A stretch of 24,267 nt of DNA from an uncultured Oscillospiraceae bacterium (lineage in GTDB: Bacteria > Bacillota > Clostridia > Oscillospirales > Acutalibacteraceae): the NCBI GenBank assembly GCA_900542375.1, contig UQNI01000025.1, forward strand, positions 1-24,267, written 5' to 3'. Positions within the stretch are counted from its first letter, which is position 1. Each line of letters begins with the position of its first letter. This document shows positions 15,580 through 23,537 of this stretch, piece after piece. The position numbers were made by a program, and so were the translations under genes. A model generated the notes under the pieces. The model was given only the letters and a program-made list of their open reading frames with translations. It made no database searches and was not told where the DNA came from.

Positions 15580-15609
15580 ATTATAGATTACCATATTTGT
15601 AAATCATAA
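15580..15609 (-). promoter_or_regulatory. Candidate promoter for the rpiR-type operon
   Basis: Minus strand: TATAAT at 15580-15585 would give a leader of about 20 bases. The -35 is poor: TTATGA at 18 bases (15604-15609) or TATGAT at 17. The call relies on the perfect -10 and its position. Confidence 0.4.
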
Positions 15610-15639
15610 CAACTAAAATCAAATCAAAAAATTTAAATC

Positions 15640-15777
15640 GGAGCAACGCTCCCATCAAACTTGCCTGAAATGGAGTTTGGGAACGATTGCAATTCTGATG
15701 GGAGCGTTAGCTCCTCATAGTTTCAGCGGAAGCTGTAATCTCTCACTAAAACCATGAATGGCATCTGCCTTAGAGGC
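15640..15777. repeat. Palindromic non-coding element with 19-bp inverted ends
   Basis: GGAGCAACGCTCCCATCA (15640-15657) and TGATGGGAGCGTTAGCTCC (15696-15714) are inverted copies differing by one inserted base, and each is itself a small GGAGC/GCTCC hairpin. Between them lies CAAACT/AGTTTG. On the plus strand more hairpins follow: CAGC-GGAA-GCTG (about 15724-15735) and CTGCCT-TAG-AGGCAG (about 15765-15779). No gene is present. The set of hairpins resembles a non-autonomous IS200/IS605-type relic or a structured small RNA, but I cannot decide. Confidence 0.55.
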
Positions 15778-15830
15778 AGGAGACATCATCGTACAGTTAT
15801 AAGCTATATATTCAGTTTAATGGGTTGTCC

Positions 15831-15903
15831 TGCAAAAATCAAGGGAAATTATCACAAAATTTCTGATTTTTGCAGTCTGTTTCCAATCTTCTTGCAAAAA
15901 TCA
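15831..15903. repeat. Three copies of an 11-mer TGCAAAAATCA
   Basis: Copies at 15831-15841 (+), 15864-15874 (inverted) and 15893-15903 (+). The first two form a perfect 12-bp inverted repeat (CTGCAAAAATCA with TGATTTTTGCAG), with GAAATT/AATTTC nested inside. It lies between the terminator of the membrane-protein operon and the palindromic element, and no gene overlaps it. Confidence 0.6.
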
Positions 15904-15920
15904 GCAGAATCGTTACCATA

Positions 15921-15951
15921 AAAACAGCCGTCTGAAGTTCAGACGGCTGTT
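15921..15951 (-). terminator. Terminator of the DUF5685/J-protein/membrane operon
   Basis: Minus strand: AACAGCCGTCTGA, tight loop, TCAGACGGCTGTT, then TTTATGG. Starts a few bases after the stop of the six-TM gene. A GC-rich, near-perfect stem. Confidence 0.92.
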
Positions 15952-15954
15952 ACA

Positions 15955-16497
15955 TTAATTTTTATTTTGAAACCACTTACGAAATACCTTATGTAATTGC
16001 TTAATATAAAATGCAACCACACCGGTAATTGCAATATCGTAAATAAAAAATATAACATTTCCTGCAATCCAAAATACCCACGGCAATGATACTCCGAATA
16101 AGCTTAAACTATCTGCAGGAATGCTTAATAAATAAATTGCAATAAAATATGCGGATACAATCGCCGCATTAAACACGGCATATTTCAGTACCCATTGTAC
16201 AATTTTATTTTTTAAACGTTCAATTAACGCTTTCAAAATGGGATAATAACCGAAGAATATTACATAAAGCAGAGCCGCTTGTTTGTCCGGAACAAAAAAT
16301 ACGGACAAAATAGCAACAACAGCAAATGTGGGCCAAGCCCATCTGGCTCCCATTTCAATGACAATCATAATCATCAGCAAACCCGCCAAAGCCGGCAGTG
16401 CAAACGTTGCCATAGGAAGCAATGCGGTTAAAAACATAAGCGCAAGCCCCAAACCTGCCAATACACCGCAAAATGCAACCCGTATTGTATGATTCAC
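15955..16497 (-). CDS. Six-TM integral membrane protein of unknown function
   Basis: 180 residues with about six hydrophobic helices (roughly 6-26, 29-49, 53-69, 72-90, 103-125 and 135-165) and a short basic C-terminal tail. The size, helix count and near absence of large loops resemble the substrate-binding S components of ECF vitamin transporters, though no ligand motif can be identified. The start is GTG at 16497, 8 bases after AGGAGG. It is the last gene of the operon, 23 bases after the J-domain gene and just before a strong terminator. The ECF-S likeness is an impression from topology only. Confidence 0.9.
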   Translation of the reverse strand: MNHTIRVAFCGVLAGLGLALMFLTALLPMATFALPALAGLLMIMIVIEMGARWAWPTFAVVAILSVFFVPDKQAALLYVIFFGYYPILKALIERLKNKIVQWVLKYAVFNAAIVSAYFIAIYLLSIPADSLSLFGVSLPWVFWIAGNVIFFIYDIAITGVVAFYIKQLHKVFRKWFQNKN

Positions 16498-16520
16498 TCT
16501 TGCATCCTCCTATGCTTTCA

Positions 16521-17153
16521 TCAGCAGCAACGGATGAAATCGCCGCCAAAACATTCGCAACAACAGTCAGCACACAACAAACCGCTGCAAACGTCACAAC
16601 CGCTGCATCCGCCTTGACGCGGTGCGCCCGGATTATATCCTCCGTAAGCACCTGTACGTTGATTTTTAATTTGGTTATAAGCTGCCGAATATTCAGGATT
16701 GGACGGATCCATATCGCATGCTTTTGCAAAGTGATTATATGCTTCTTCCATCCAACCACGTTTATAAAGAACTGTTCCTTTTAAAAAGTACCACTCTGCA
16801 TTTCTGCTGTCTGTAGGTACACCATTTAAAATTTGTTCGGCATCCGCAATACGGCCCGCCATAATCAAATTACGAACATCAGCAAAATTGGAGTTTGGGT
16901 TACTGTAATTTGGATTATATCCGCCGCTGTAACCCTGTGAAGAACTTCCACCGTTTTTGCGGTTTTTACGCTCATTCATAATTTGATCGTACGCTTCATT
17001 GACCTCTTTCATTTTTTCGTTGGCCAAATCTGCAATTGGGCTGCCCTGATAATTATCCGGGTGATATTTTTTTGCCATTTCACGATAAGCTTCTTTTACC
17101 TGCTCATCGGTTGCATCACGAGAGATGCCTAACACTTTATATGGATCCGACAT
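16521..17153 (-). CDS. J-domain protein with TPR-like middle and Cys-rich C-terminus
   Basis: 210 residues. Residues 1-65 are a DnaJ domain with the HPD motif (31-33), the site that stimulates DnaK/Hsp70 ATPase. A Gly/Asn/Tyr-rich linker follows (about 66-90), then a TPR-like helical part (about 91-165, with AEWYFLKGTVLYKRGWMEEA). The last 28 residues contain ten cysteines (183-210). It has no canonical DnaJ zinc domain or substrate domain, so it is not the housekeeping DnaJ. It probably recruits DnaK to a particular client. The ATG at 17153 has AGGAG 7 bases upstream; the ATG just before it is possible. It overlaps the DUF5685 gene by 17 bases. Confidence 0.93.
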   Translation of the reverse strand: MSDPYKVLGISRDATDEQVKEAYREMAKKYHPDNYQGSPIADLANEKMKEVNEAYDQIMNERKNRKNGGSSSQGYSGGYNPNYSNPNSNFADVRNLIMAGRIADAEQILNGVPTDSRNAEWYFLKGTVLYKRGWMEEAYNHFAKACDMDPSNPEYSAAYNQIKNQRTGAYGGYNPGAPRQGGCSGCDVCSGLLCADCCCECFGGDFIRCC

Positions 17154-18030
17154 CATGGTTCTCCTTTTTGAACAATAATTCCTTTTGCATTTGAGGTAAA
17201 CCTTCAAAAATAATATTATGAATAATCGGTTCGAAATGATGAATCTCCATTAAATGATACGAACCGACCACTTGTGATAATACCGCATTTAACGATTCAT
17301 TGCAATAGGTTTTTACTTGTTTTATCTCTTCCTGTGTACTTTCTTTTGATAAACCAAACTTTATAATAAAAGGATTAAATGCATTTTCTTTGATATCCTT
17401 TTCAATATCGTCTGCTGCATCAACGGTATATACCCATTTTCCCAGAAAATAACCAAAGTTTTGTAATACGCGTGTTAATCTTTCATCCGTCGGACGAATC
17501 ATAGCAAACGTTCGCGCCAGCATTTGTGCCGTAGGCTCGGCACAGGCATCCAGACAAGGATTTTCCTCTTTTTCCACCTGTGACTGCGTTGCTATGGTCT
17601 CATCCAGTATTTTCTTGAGTTCAGGATATTTTTTGGCTGCTTTCTTATTGGCACCGGCAACCAAAGGCAGTACCAAATACGCTTTTAATTTGCCGCCAAA
17701 ACCCGAATCTTCAATATCATCACGAATTTTTTGGTAAGTCATCATTACGGTAAGCGCTGATGCAAACTCAAAATTTACTTGACCGCTGGTACAGTAATTG
17801 CATTTTTTCAAAGGATTAAATACACATTTCCCGGGTTGAAACGGTGTACACTCGTCTTCCAATCCTAACATCATAAGCACCAAAAAGGTGCTGTCATAAC
17901 TCAAAGCAAAACGAGAAGCAATTCCGTATTCTTTTCCCATGCGCTTGCACAACGAACAGTAAATGCCTTTATACTGGTCATATTCACGTACTTTTAATTC
18001 CGGTATTTTCGGTCTGATATAACCAAACAA
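17137..18030 (-). CDS. DUF5685 family protein, possible isoprenoid-synthase-like fold
   Basis: 297 residues from a proposed TTG start, which gives MFGYIRPKIPELKVREYDQYK, the usual opening of the family, and has AAGGATGG 8 bases upstream. The ATG at 18042 adds four residues and has AAGG touching it. Six cysteines lie in the N-terminal third (C25, C28, C61, C69, C77, C80), fit for a metal or Fe-S site. The rest is helical. Two aspartate-rich stretches stand out, DDIED (104-108) and DAADDIEKD (204-212). They resemble the two Mg-diphosphate-binding motifs of class I all-alpha isoprenoid synthases. Family name is from recognition; function is unknown. First gene of a three-gene operon. Confidence 0.9.
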   Translation of the reverse strand: MFGYIRPKIPELKVREYDQYKGIYCSLCKRMGKEYGIASRFALSYDSTFLVLMMLGLEDECTPFQPGKCVFNPLKKCNYCTSGQVNFEFASALTVMMTYQKIRDDIEDSGFGGKLKAYLVLPLVAGANKKAAKKYPELKKILDETIATQSQVEKEENPCLDACAEPTAQMLARTFAMIRPTDERLTRVLQNFGYFLGKWVYTVDAADDIEKDIKENAFNPFIIKFGLSKESTQEEIKQVKTYCNESLNAVLSQVVGSYHLMEIHHFEPIIHNIIFEGLPQMQKELLFKKENHDVGSI

Positions 18031-18042
18031 GTACAAAACCAT

Positions 18043-18322
18043 CCTTATGTTATAATATACAATTTATTCTACTATATTCTTGTGACCCATTTAATTAACA
18101 ATATGTAAATTTTCTTGCAGAAAGCGTGCTTTTCATAGATAAAATCGCTTTTTTCATATAGAATGCATATAGTACAAATGAAACTATGATGTTTGCTAAA
18201 CGATATTAAAATAAATAAAAATCTAACATGGAGATAATATACAATGGCTGCAATACAAAGAATTCCGTGTGGATATATGTTTATTTCGTACATGGCAGAC
18301 CGACAAAAACAGAACATAGACT
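18043..18322. other. Non-coding gap upstream of the DUF5685 operon
   Basis: AT-rich stretch between the uvrA terminator and the DUF5685 start. It should contain that operon's promoter, but I find no convincing -35/-10 pair; TATAGT and TAGAAT near 18070 are weak options. A plus-strand ATG at 18244 with GGAG upstream opens a frame into the uvrA terminator and is not believed. Confidence 0.5.
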
Positions 18323-18362
18323 GTAAAATAAAAAGGAAAGTTTACAGCAAACTTTCCTTTTT
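18323..18362 (-). terminator. uvrBA terminator
   Basis: Minus strand: AAAAAGGAAAGTTT, loop GCTGT, AAACTTTCCTTTTT, then a T-rich run, starting 9 bases after the uvrA stop. A 14-bp stem. Confidence 0.92.
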
Positions 18363-18370
18363 ATTTTTTA

Positions 18371-21193
18371 CTATTGTAAATATTTCTTCAAATACTGTCC
18401 TGTGTAAGACGCTTCCACTGTTGTTATTTTTTCAGGTGTTCCCTGTGCTACAATGGTGCCGCCGTTATTACCGCCTTCAGGACCAATGTCAATAATATGG
18501 TCTGCTGTTTTAATCAAGTCTAAGTTATGCTCAATAACAACAACAGTATTTCCTGAATCCACTAATTTTTGAAGAACATTAATTAACATATGAACATCAG
18601 CAATATGCAATCCTGTCGTTGGCTCGTCCAAAATATAAATGGTACGACCCGTGGAACGTTTGGACAATTCCGTAGCTAATTTCACGCGCTGTGCTTCACC
18701 GCCGGAAAGCGTTGTGGAAGGCTGGCCGATTTTAATATATCCCAAACCTACTTCCTGCAAGGTTTGCAATTTTCGTTGAATTTTTGGAATATTAGAAAAG
18801 AATTCCAAGCCTTCTTCTACTGTCATGTCCAATACATCAGAGATGCTTTTCCCTTTATATTTAATTTCCAATGTCTCACGATTGTACCGTTTACCTTTAC
18901 ATACATCGCAAGGCACATAAATGTCAGGTAAAAAGTGCATTTCAATCTTTAAGATACCATCGCCTTGACAGGCTTCGCATCGTCCGCCTTTGACATTAAA
19001 CGAAAATCTGCCTGCATTAAAACCGCGAATCTTGGCATCTTGCGTGGAGGCGTACAATTCACGAATGTCCGTGAATAGTCCTGTATATGTCGCAGGATTG
19101 GAACGCGGTGTTCTTCCGATTGGAGATTGGTTGATTTGAATCACCTTATCAAGTTCTTCTACACCTTTGATATCTTTAAATTTACCAGGTTTTGTTTTTG
19201 CACCATTCAAATGGGAAGCCAAATATTTATATAAAATTTCATTGATTAAAGATGATTTTCCCGAACCCGATACACCTGTGACGCATACCAGTTCTCCCAA
19301 AGGAATATCCACATTGATATTCTTTAAATTGTTTTGAGCCGCACCAATAATTTTCAGTTTTTTTCCATTGCCTTTACGGCGCTTTTCAGGCACTTCCACT
19401 TTCCTGCGCCCACTCAAATACTGACCTGTGATAGAATCTTCGGATTTTAAAATATCTGCTACTTTTCCGTTAAACACAACGTTTCCGCCATGTACACCTG
19501 CGCCGGGACCAATATCTATGATGTGGTCCGCAGCCAACATGGTATCTTCATCGTGCTCTACCACAATAACGGTATTACCCAAATCGCGCAGATGACACAA
19601 CGTGCCCAGTAGTTTATCATTGTCTCTTTGGTGCAATCCAATACTTGGTTCGTCCAAAATGTACAGCACGCCCATAAGAGAGGAACCAATTTGTGTAGCC
19701 AGACGGATACGTTGACTTTCGCCGCCGGAAAGTGTTCCCGAAGAACGTGACAACGTTAAATATTCCAAACCAACGCTTTTCAAAAATCCAAGACGTTCTT
19801 TGATTTCTTTCAAGATAGAGGCTGCAATAAACATCTCACGGTCTGTTAGCTTCAAATCATTTACAAATTCCAATGCTTCCGTGATAGACTTATCGCAAAA
19901 TTCGCTGATATTGATACCGCCGACGGTAACAGACAAGCTTTCGGGAGACAAACGTCTGCCATGACATTTGTCGCATGGAATAGCACTCATATAGGATTCA
20001 ATTTCTTCTTTAATCCAGTTGCTTTGCGTTTCTCTGAAACGGCGTTCCAAATTGTTAATGATACCTTCAAATTCTGTTTTATACTTCCCTGTACCGTATT
20101 CATTGGTACGTTCGATTTCAATTTTTTCTCCTTTGGTACCGTATAATAAAATATCTACAATTTCGTCGGGAAGGTGGGCAATCGGTGTATCCAAAGAAAA
20201 ATCATACTGCTTTGCCAGGGCTTTCATGTACATAGCCGCAATAGTACTGCCTTCCATAGCCCAACCGCTGGCTTTCAAACCACCCTGATTGATAGAAAGT
20301 TTGCGGTCGGGCAAAATCAAATCAGGGTCTATTTTCATAAACACGCCAAGGCCTGTACATTTTTCGCAGGCACCAAACGGATTGTTGAAAGAAAACATGC
20401 GCGGCGTCAATTCTTCAATGCTGATTCCATGTTCAGGGCAAGCATAGTTTTGCGAAAACATCATATCTTCCCCATCAATAACATTTATCATAATCAATCC
20501 GCCTGTAAGTCCCGATGCAATTTCAATAGAGTCCGCAAGACGAGACTTCATATCCTCCTGAATCACAAGACGGTCTACCACAATTTCAATGGTATGTTTT
20601 TTGTTCTTCTCCAATTTAATTTCTTCGGACAAATCATAAATCATCCCGTCAACTCGCACGCGTACATATCCGGCTTTTCTGGCCGCTTCAAATTCTTTTA
20701 CATGCTCGCCTTTTCTTCCTCGTACAACAGGAGCCAGTATTTGTATTTTGGTACGTTCCTCCAGTGTCATCACATGGTCCACAATCTGGTCAATGGTCTG
20801 CTGTTTGATTTCTCTGCCGCAGACAGGACAGTGTGGAATGCCGATTCTGGCATACAGCAAACGCAAATAGTCATAAATTTCCGTTACTGTACCTACAGTG
20901 GAACGCGGATTTTTAGATGTGGTTTTTTGGTCAATGGAAATAGCGGGAGACAGTCCATCAATATAATCCACATCAGGCTTTTCCATTTGACCTAAAAACT
21001 GGCGCGCATAAGAAGACAAAGATTCTACATATCTTCTCTGTCCTTCCGCATAAATAGTATCAAACGCCAAAGAAGATTTTCCCGAGCCTGACAATCCAGT
21101 AATGACAACCAGTTCATCTCTCGGAATTTCAATATCAATATTTTTCAGGTTGTGCTCTCTTGCACCTTTAACCTGAATGCTTTTCATAGACAC
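18371..21193 (-). CDS. uvrA: Excinuclease ABC subunit A
   Basis: 940 residues, the standard length. UvrA is the damage-recognising ATPase of nucleotide excision repair; as a dimer it loads UvrB onto lesions. There are two ABC modules with Walker A GLSGSGKSS (33-41) and GVSGSGKSS, and signatures LSGGESQR and LSGGEAQR. Several CxxC zinc motifs are present (CPVC, CEKC, CDKC, CEAC, CDVC). The start is GTG at 21193, 7 bases after AGGAGG; the ATG two codons later is possible but farther from the site, and the longest frame (from 21268) lies inside uvrB. It is 13 bases after uvrB, with its ribosome site overlapping the uvrB stop region. Confidence 0.97.
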   Translation of the reverse strand: MSMKSIQVKGAREHNLKNIDIEIPRDELVVITGLSGSGKSSLAFDTIYAEGQRRYVESLSSYARQFLGQMEKPDVDYIDGLSPAISIDQKTTSKNPRSTVGTVTEIYDYLRLLYARIGIPHCPVCGREIKQQTIDQIVDHVMTLEERTKIQILAPVVRGRKGEHVKEFEAARKAGYVRVRVDGMIYDLSEEIKLEKNKKHTIEIVVDRLVIQEDMKSRLADSIEIASGLTGGLIMINVIDGEDMMFSQNYACPEHGISIEELTPRMFSFNNPFGACEKCTGLGVFMKIDPDLILPDRKLSINQGGLKASGWAMEGSTIAAMYMKALAKQYDFSLDTPIAHLPDEIVDILLYGTKGEKIEIERTNEYGTGKYKTEFEGIINNLERRFRETQSNWIKEEIESYMSAIPCDKCHGRRLSPESLSVTVGGINISEFCDKSITEALEFVNDLKLTDREMFIAASILKEIKERLGFLKSVGLEYLTLSRSSGTLSGGESQRIRLATQIGSSLMGVLYILDEPSIGLHQRDNDKLLGTLCHLRDLGNTVIVVEHDEDTMLAADHIIDIGPGAGVHGGNVVFNGKVADILKSEDSITGQYLSGRRKVEVPEKRRKGNGKKLKIIGAAQNNLKNINVDIPLGELVCVTGVSGSGKSSLINEILYKYLASHLNGAKTKPGKFKDIKGVEELDKVIQINQSPIGRTPRSNPATYTGLFTDIRELYASTQDAKIRGFNAGRFSFNVKGGRCEACQGDGILKIEMHFLPDIYVPCDVCKGKRYNRETLEIKYKGKSISDVLDMTVEEGLEFFSNIPKIQRKLQTLQEVGLGYIKIGQPSTTLSGGEAQRVKLATELSKRSTGRTIYILDEPTTGLHIADVHMLINVLQKLVDSGNTVVVIEHNLDLIKTADHIIDIGPEGGNNGGTIVAQGTPEKITTVEASYTGQYLKKYLQ

Positions 21194-21206
21194 AGCTTTG
21201 CCTCCT

Positions 21207-23171
21207 TTATTTTTGACCTTCCAACTGTTTAATTTTATCGCGCAGGAATGCTGCGTGTTCAAATTCAAGCAACTTGGCGGCTGCCTTCATTTCTTTTGTC
21301 AATTGTTCTATCATCAGCTTGCGTTCTGCCGCAGTAAGTTTTTTCTTTTTCTTTTCTTTTCCTTCTTCCTTGTGAGTAGAAATTTCCAAAATCTCTGCTA
21401 CTTTTTTCGTAACTGTCTTTGGAACAATATCATGCTCTTCGTTATATTTGATTTGTAGTTCACGGCGGCGCTCTGTTTCACGAATGGCGTTTTCCATAGA
21501 CGGAGTAACGCAATCTGCATACATAATTACTTTACCCTCCGCGTTACGTGCTGCACGTCCAATGGTTTGAATCAAAGAGCGTTCAGAACGAAGGAAACCT
21601 TCTTTATCGGCATCCAATATAGCAACCAACGATACCTCGGGAATATCCAATCCTTCTCTCAGCAAGTTAATTCCGATTAAAACATCAAATTCGCCCAAAC
21701 GCAAATCGCGGATAATTTCCATACGTTCCACTGTATCAATATCATGATGCATATAACGTACGCGTATACCTACATTTTCAAGATAACCTGTTAAATCTTC
21801 CGCCATTTTCTTTGTAAGCGTTGTGACCAATACGCGATTGCCCGTAGCAGTGCGCATATTAATTTCAGAAATCAAATCATCAATTTGTCCATCTGTCGGG
21901 CGGACAAATATTTCAGGGTCAACCAAACCTGTCGGGCGAATAACTTGTTCCACTACTTGTGCAGAATGTTCCAATTCAAAATCACCCGGTGTTGCACTGA
22001 CAAATACCGCTTGATTGATACGCTCATAAAATTCATCGAAATTCAAAGGACGATTATCAAAGGCAGACGGCAAACGGAATCCATAATCAATTAAATTGCT
22101 CTTTCTTGCCCTGTCACCGGCGTACATGGAACGTACCTGCGGAAGCATCACGTGGGACTCGTCCACAAACATCAAATAATCGTCCGGGAAATAATCCAAC
22201 AAAGTATACGGAGCGCTGCCCGCTTTTCTGCCTGCCAATACGCGGGAATAGTTTTCAATGCCTTTGCAAAAACCAATTTCCTGCAGCATTTCCATATCAT
22301 AATTGGTACGCTGCTCTATGCGCTGGGCTTCTACTAATTTATCATTTTCTTTAAAATATTTTACACGCTCCGCCAATTCGTCTTCCAGTTCATGAATGGC
22401 TTTATTCAGTTTTTCTCTTGGTACAATGTAATGAGATGCAGGATAAATGGCAGCGTGTTTTAAATCTGCCTTTAATTCTCCCGTCAGTGGATTAATTTCG
22501 CTGATTCGGTCAATTTCATCTCCAAAAAATTCTACACGAATGACAGCGTCAGATGATTGCGCAGGAAAAATTTCCACCACATCACCGCGTACACGAAACT
22601 TATTGCGAATAAAATTCACATCGTTGCGCTCATACTGTAGCTCCACTAATTTACGGAGCAAATCGTCACGCTTTTTCTGCATACCGGGTCTTAATGAAAT
22701 CACCATGGTACGGTAATCAATCGGGTTACCCAAACTGTAGATGCAAGATACACTGGCTACAATGATAACATCTCTTCTCTCAGATAGGGCCAGTGTGGCA
22801 GAGTGCCGTAACTTGTCTATTTCATCATTAATGGCAGAATCTTTTTCAATATAGGTATCTGTTTGCGCAATATACGCTTCGGGTTGATAGTAATCATAAT
22901 AGGAGACGAAATATTCGACTGCATTATTAGGGAAAAATTCGCGAAACTCCGAACATAATTGAGCCGCCAATGTTTTATTATGCGCCAAAACCAAAGTTGG
23001 ACGGTTTAATCTCGCTATGATATTTGCCATGGTAAATGTTTTACCGGAACCGGTAACACCAAGCAAAGTTTGCTCTCTATCCCCTGCCTGAATCCCCTGT
23101 ACCAATTTGTCAATTGCCTTTGGCTGATCACCCGCAGGTGTATATTTGCTGTTTAATATAAACTGATCCAT
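21207..23171 (-). CDS. uvrB: Excinuclease ABC subunit B
   Basis: 654 residues. UvrB is the helicase-like subunit that verifies damage and engages UvrC for incision. Walker A GVTGSGKT (38-45), the beta-hairpin region YDYYQPEAY (92-100), DESH (337-340) and a C-terminal UVR domain (about 615-650) that binds UvrC are all present. A Lys-rich linker (about 585-600) lies before the UVR domain. The ATG at 23171 follows AAAGGAG by 7 bases. First gene of uvrB-uvrA. No LexA-type palindrome is visible within the 365 bases upstream. Confidence 0.97.
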   Translation of the reverse strand: MDQFILNSKYTPAGDQPKAIDKLVQGIQAGDREQTLLGVTGSGKTFTMANIIARLNRPTLVLAHNKTLAAQLCSEFREFFPNNAVEYFVSYYDYYQPEAYIAQTDTYIEKDSAINDEIDKLRHSATLALSERRDVIIVASVSCIYSLGNPIDYRTMVISLRPGMQKKRDDLLRKLVELQYERNDVNFIRNKFRVRGDVVEIFPAQSSDAVIRVEFFGDEIDRISEINPLTGELKADLKHAAIYPASHYIVPREKLNKAIHELEDELAERVKYFKENDKLVEAQRIEQRTNYDMEMLQEIGFCKGIENYSRVLAGRKAGSAPYTLLDYFPDDYLMFVDESHVMLPQVRSMYAGDRARKSNLIDYGFRLPSAFDNRPLNFDEFYERINQAVFVSATPGDFELEHSAQVVEQVIRPTGLVDPEIFVRPTDGQIDDLISEINMRTATGNRVLVTTLTKKMAEDLTGYLENVGIRVRYMHHDIDTVERMEIIRDLRLGEFDVLIGINLLREGLDIPEVSLVAILDADKEGFLRSERSLIQTIGRAARNAEGKVIMYADCVTPSMENAIRETERRRELQIKYNEEHDIVPKTVTKKVAEILEISTHKEEGKEKKKKKLTAAERKLMIEQLTKEMKAAAKLLEFEHAAFLRDKIKQLEGQK

Positions 23172-23215
23172 GTAAAAGCTCCTTTATACGAAAAAACACA
23201 TAAAAAAAATGAAAT

Positions 23216-23244
23216 ATTATCAGTATCATTACCCCGAAATACAA
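23216..23244 (-). promoter_or_regulatory. Candidate promoter for uvrBA
   Basis: Minus strand: -35 TTGTAT (23239-23244), 17-base spacer, -10 GATAAT (23216-23221), predicted leader of about 38 bases. Spacing is ideal and the hexamers are moderate. Confidence 0.45.
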
Positions 23245-23537
23245 ACAAAATGTTATGATGCGCTCTAAATATCGGTATATCCATTAGTTAGATATCCATG
23301 AAACTAAATTAGACCATAGATACACCTGTCGGTCTTTGTTCCATCAAAACAACAGAAACACATAAACAAAAATGTGCATTCTCAGGATTCAGAACAGAAC
23401 ATAAACTACAGCAAAATTACTGAAACAGTAATCAGGATACCAATAAAAACATAAGGTGGACTTTGGGATATGCCTATAAAAATAGGCTTTCTGCATTATG
23501 AATACATTTTTGTTTGTTATTAAGTTTAATATTGCCC
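23245..23537. other. AT-rich non-coding gap upstream of uvrB
   Basis: No credible gene on either strand. Small inverted repeats are ATTACTG/CAGTAAT (about 23417-23433) and GCCTA/TAGGC (23472-23476 and 23483-23487). The latter is the only hairpin near the end of the two-TM gene, but on the minus strand it has no T run. ATATCCAT occurs twice near 23278-23298. Confidence 0.5.

Noticed and set aside
18072..18317. 81-codon minus-strand frame upstream of DUF5685
   Set aside because: Composition is that of random AT-rich DNA (Ile/Tyr/Phe/Lys/Cys rich) and no ribosome site is seen.
18244..18495. Plus-strand frame starting MAAIQRIPCGYM with GGAG 10 bases upstream
   Set aside because: It runs through the uvrA terminator and into the antisense of uvrA, has no recognisable features and would be the only plus-strand gene.
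20174..20995. Plus-strand frame of 273 codons opposite uvrA
   Set aside because: Antisense of a highly conserved gene; His/Phe/Asn-rich composition is the mirror of uvrA codons.
23472..23487. GCCTA/TAGGC hairpin as a terminator for the two-TM gene
   Set aside because: Only 5 bp, and on the minus strand no T run follows; the T-rich side is on the plus strand, where no gene ends.
23172..23537. LexA box in front of uvrB
   Set aside because: Looked for GAAC-N4-GTTC on both strands of this gap; only isolated GAAC half-sites near 23389-23401 were found.
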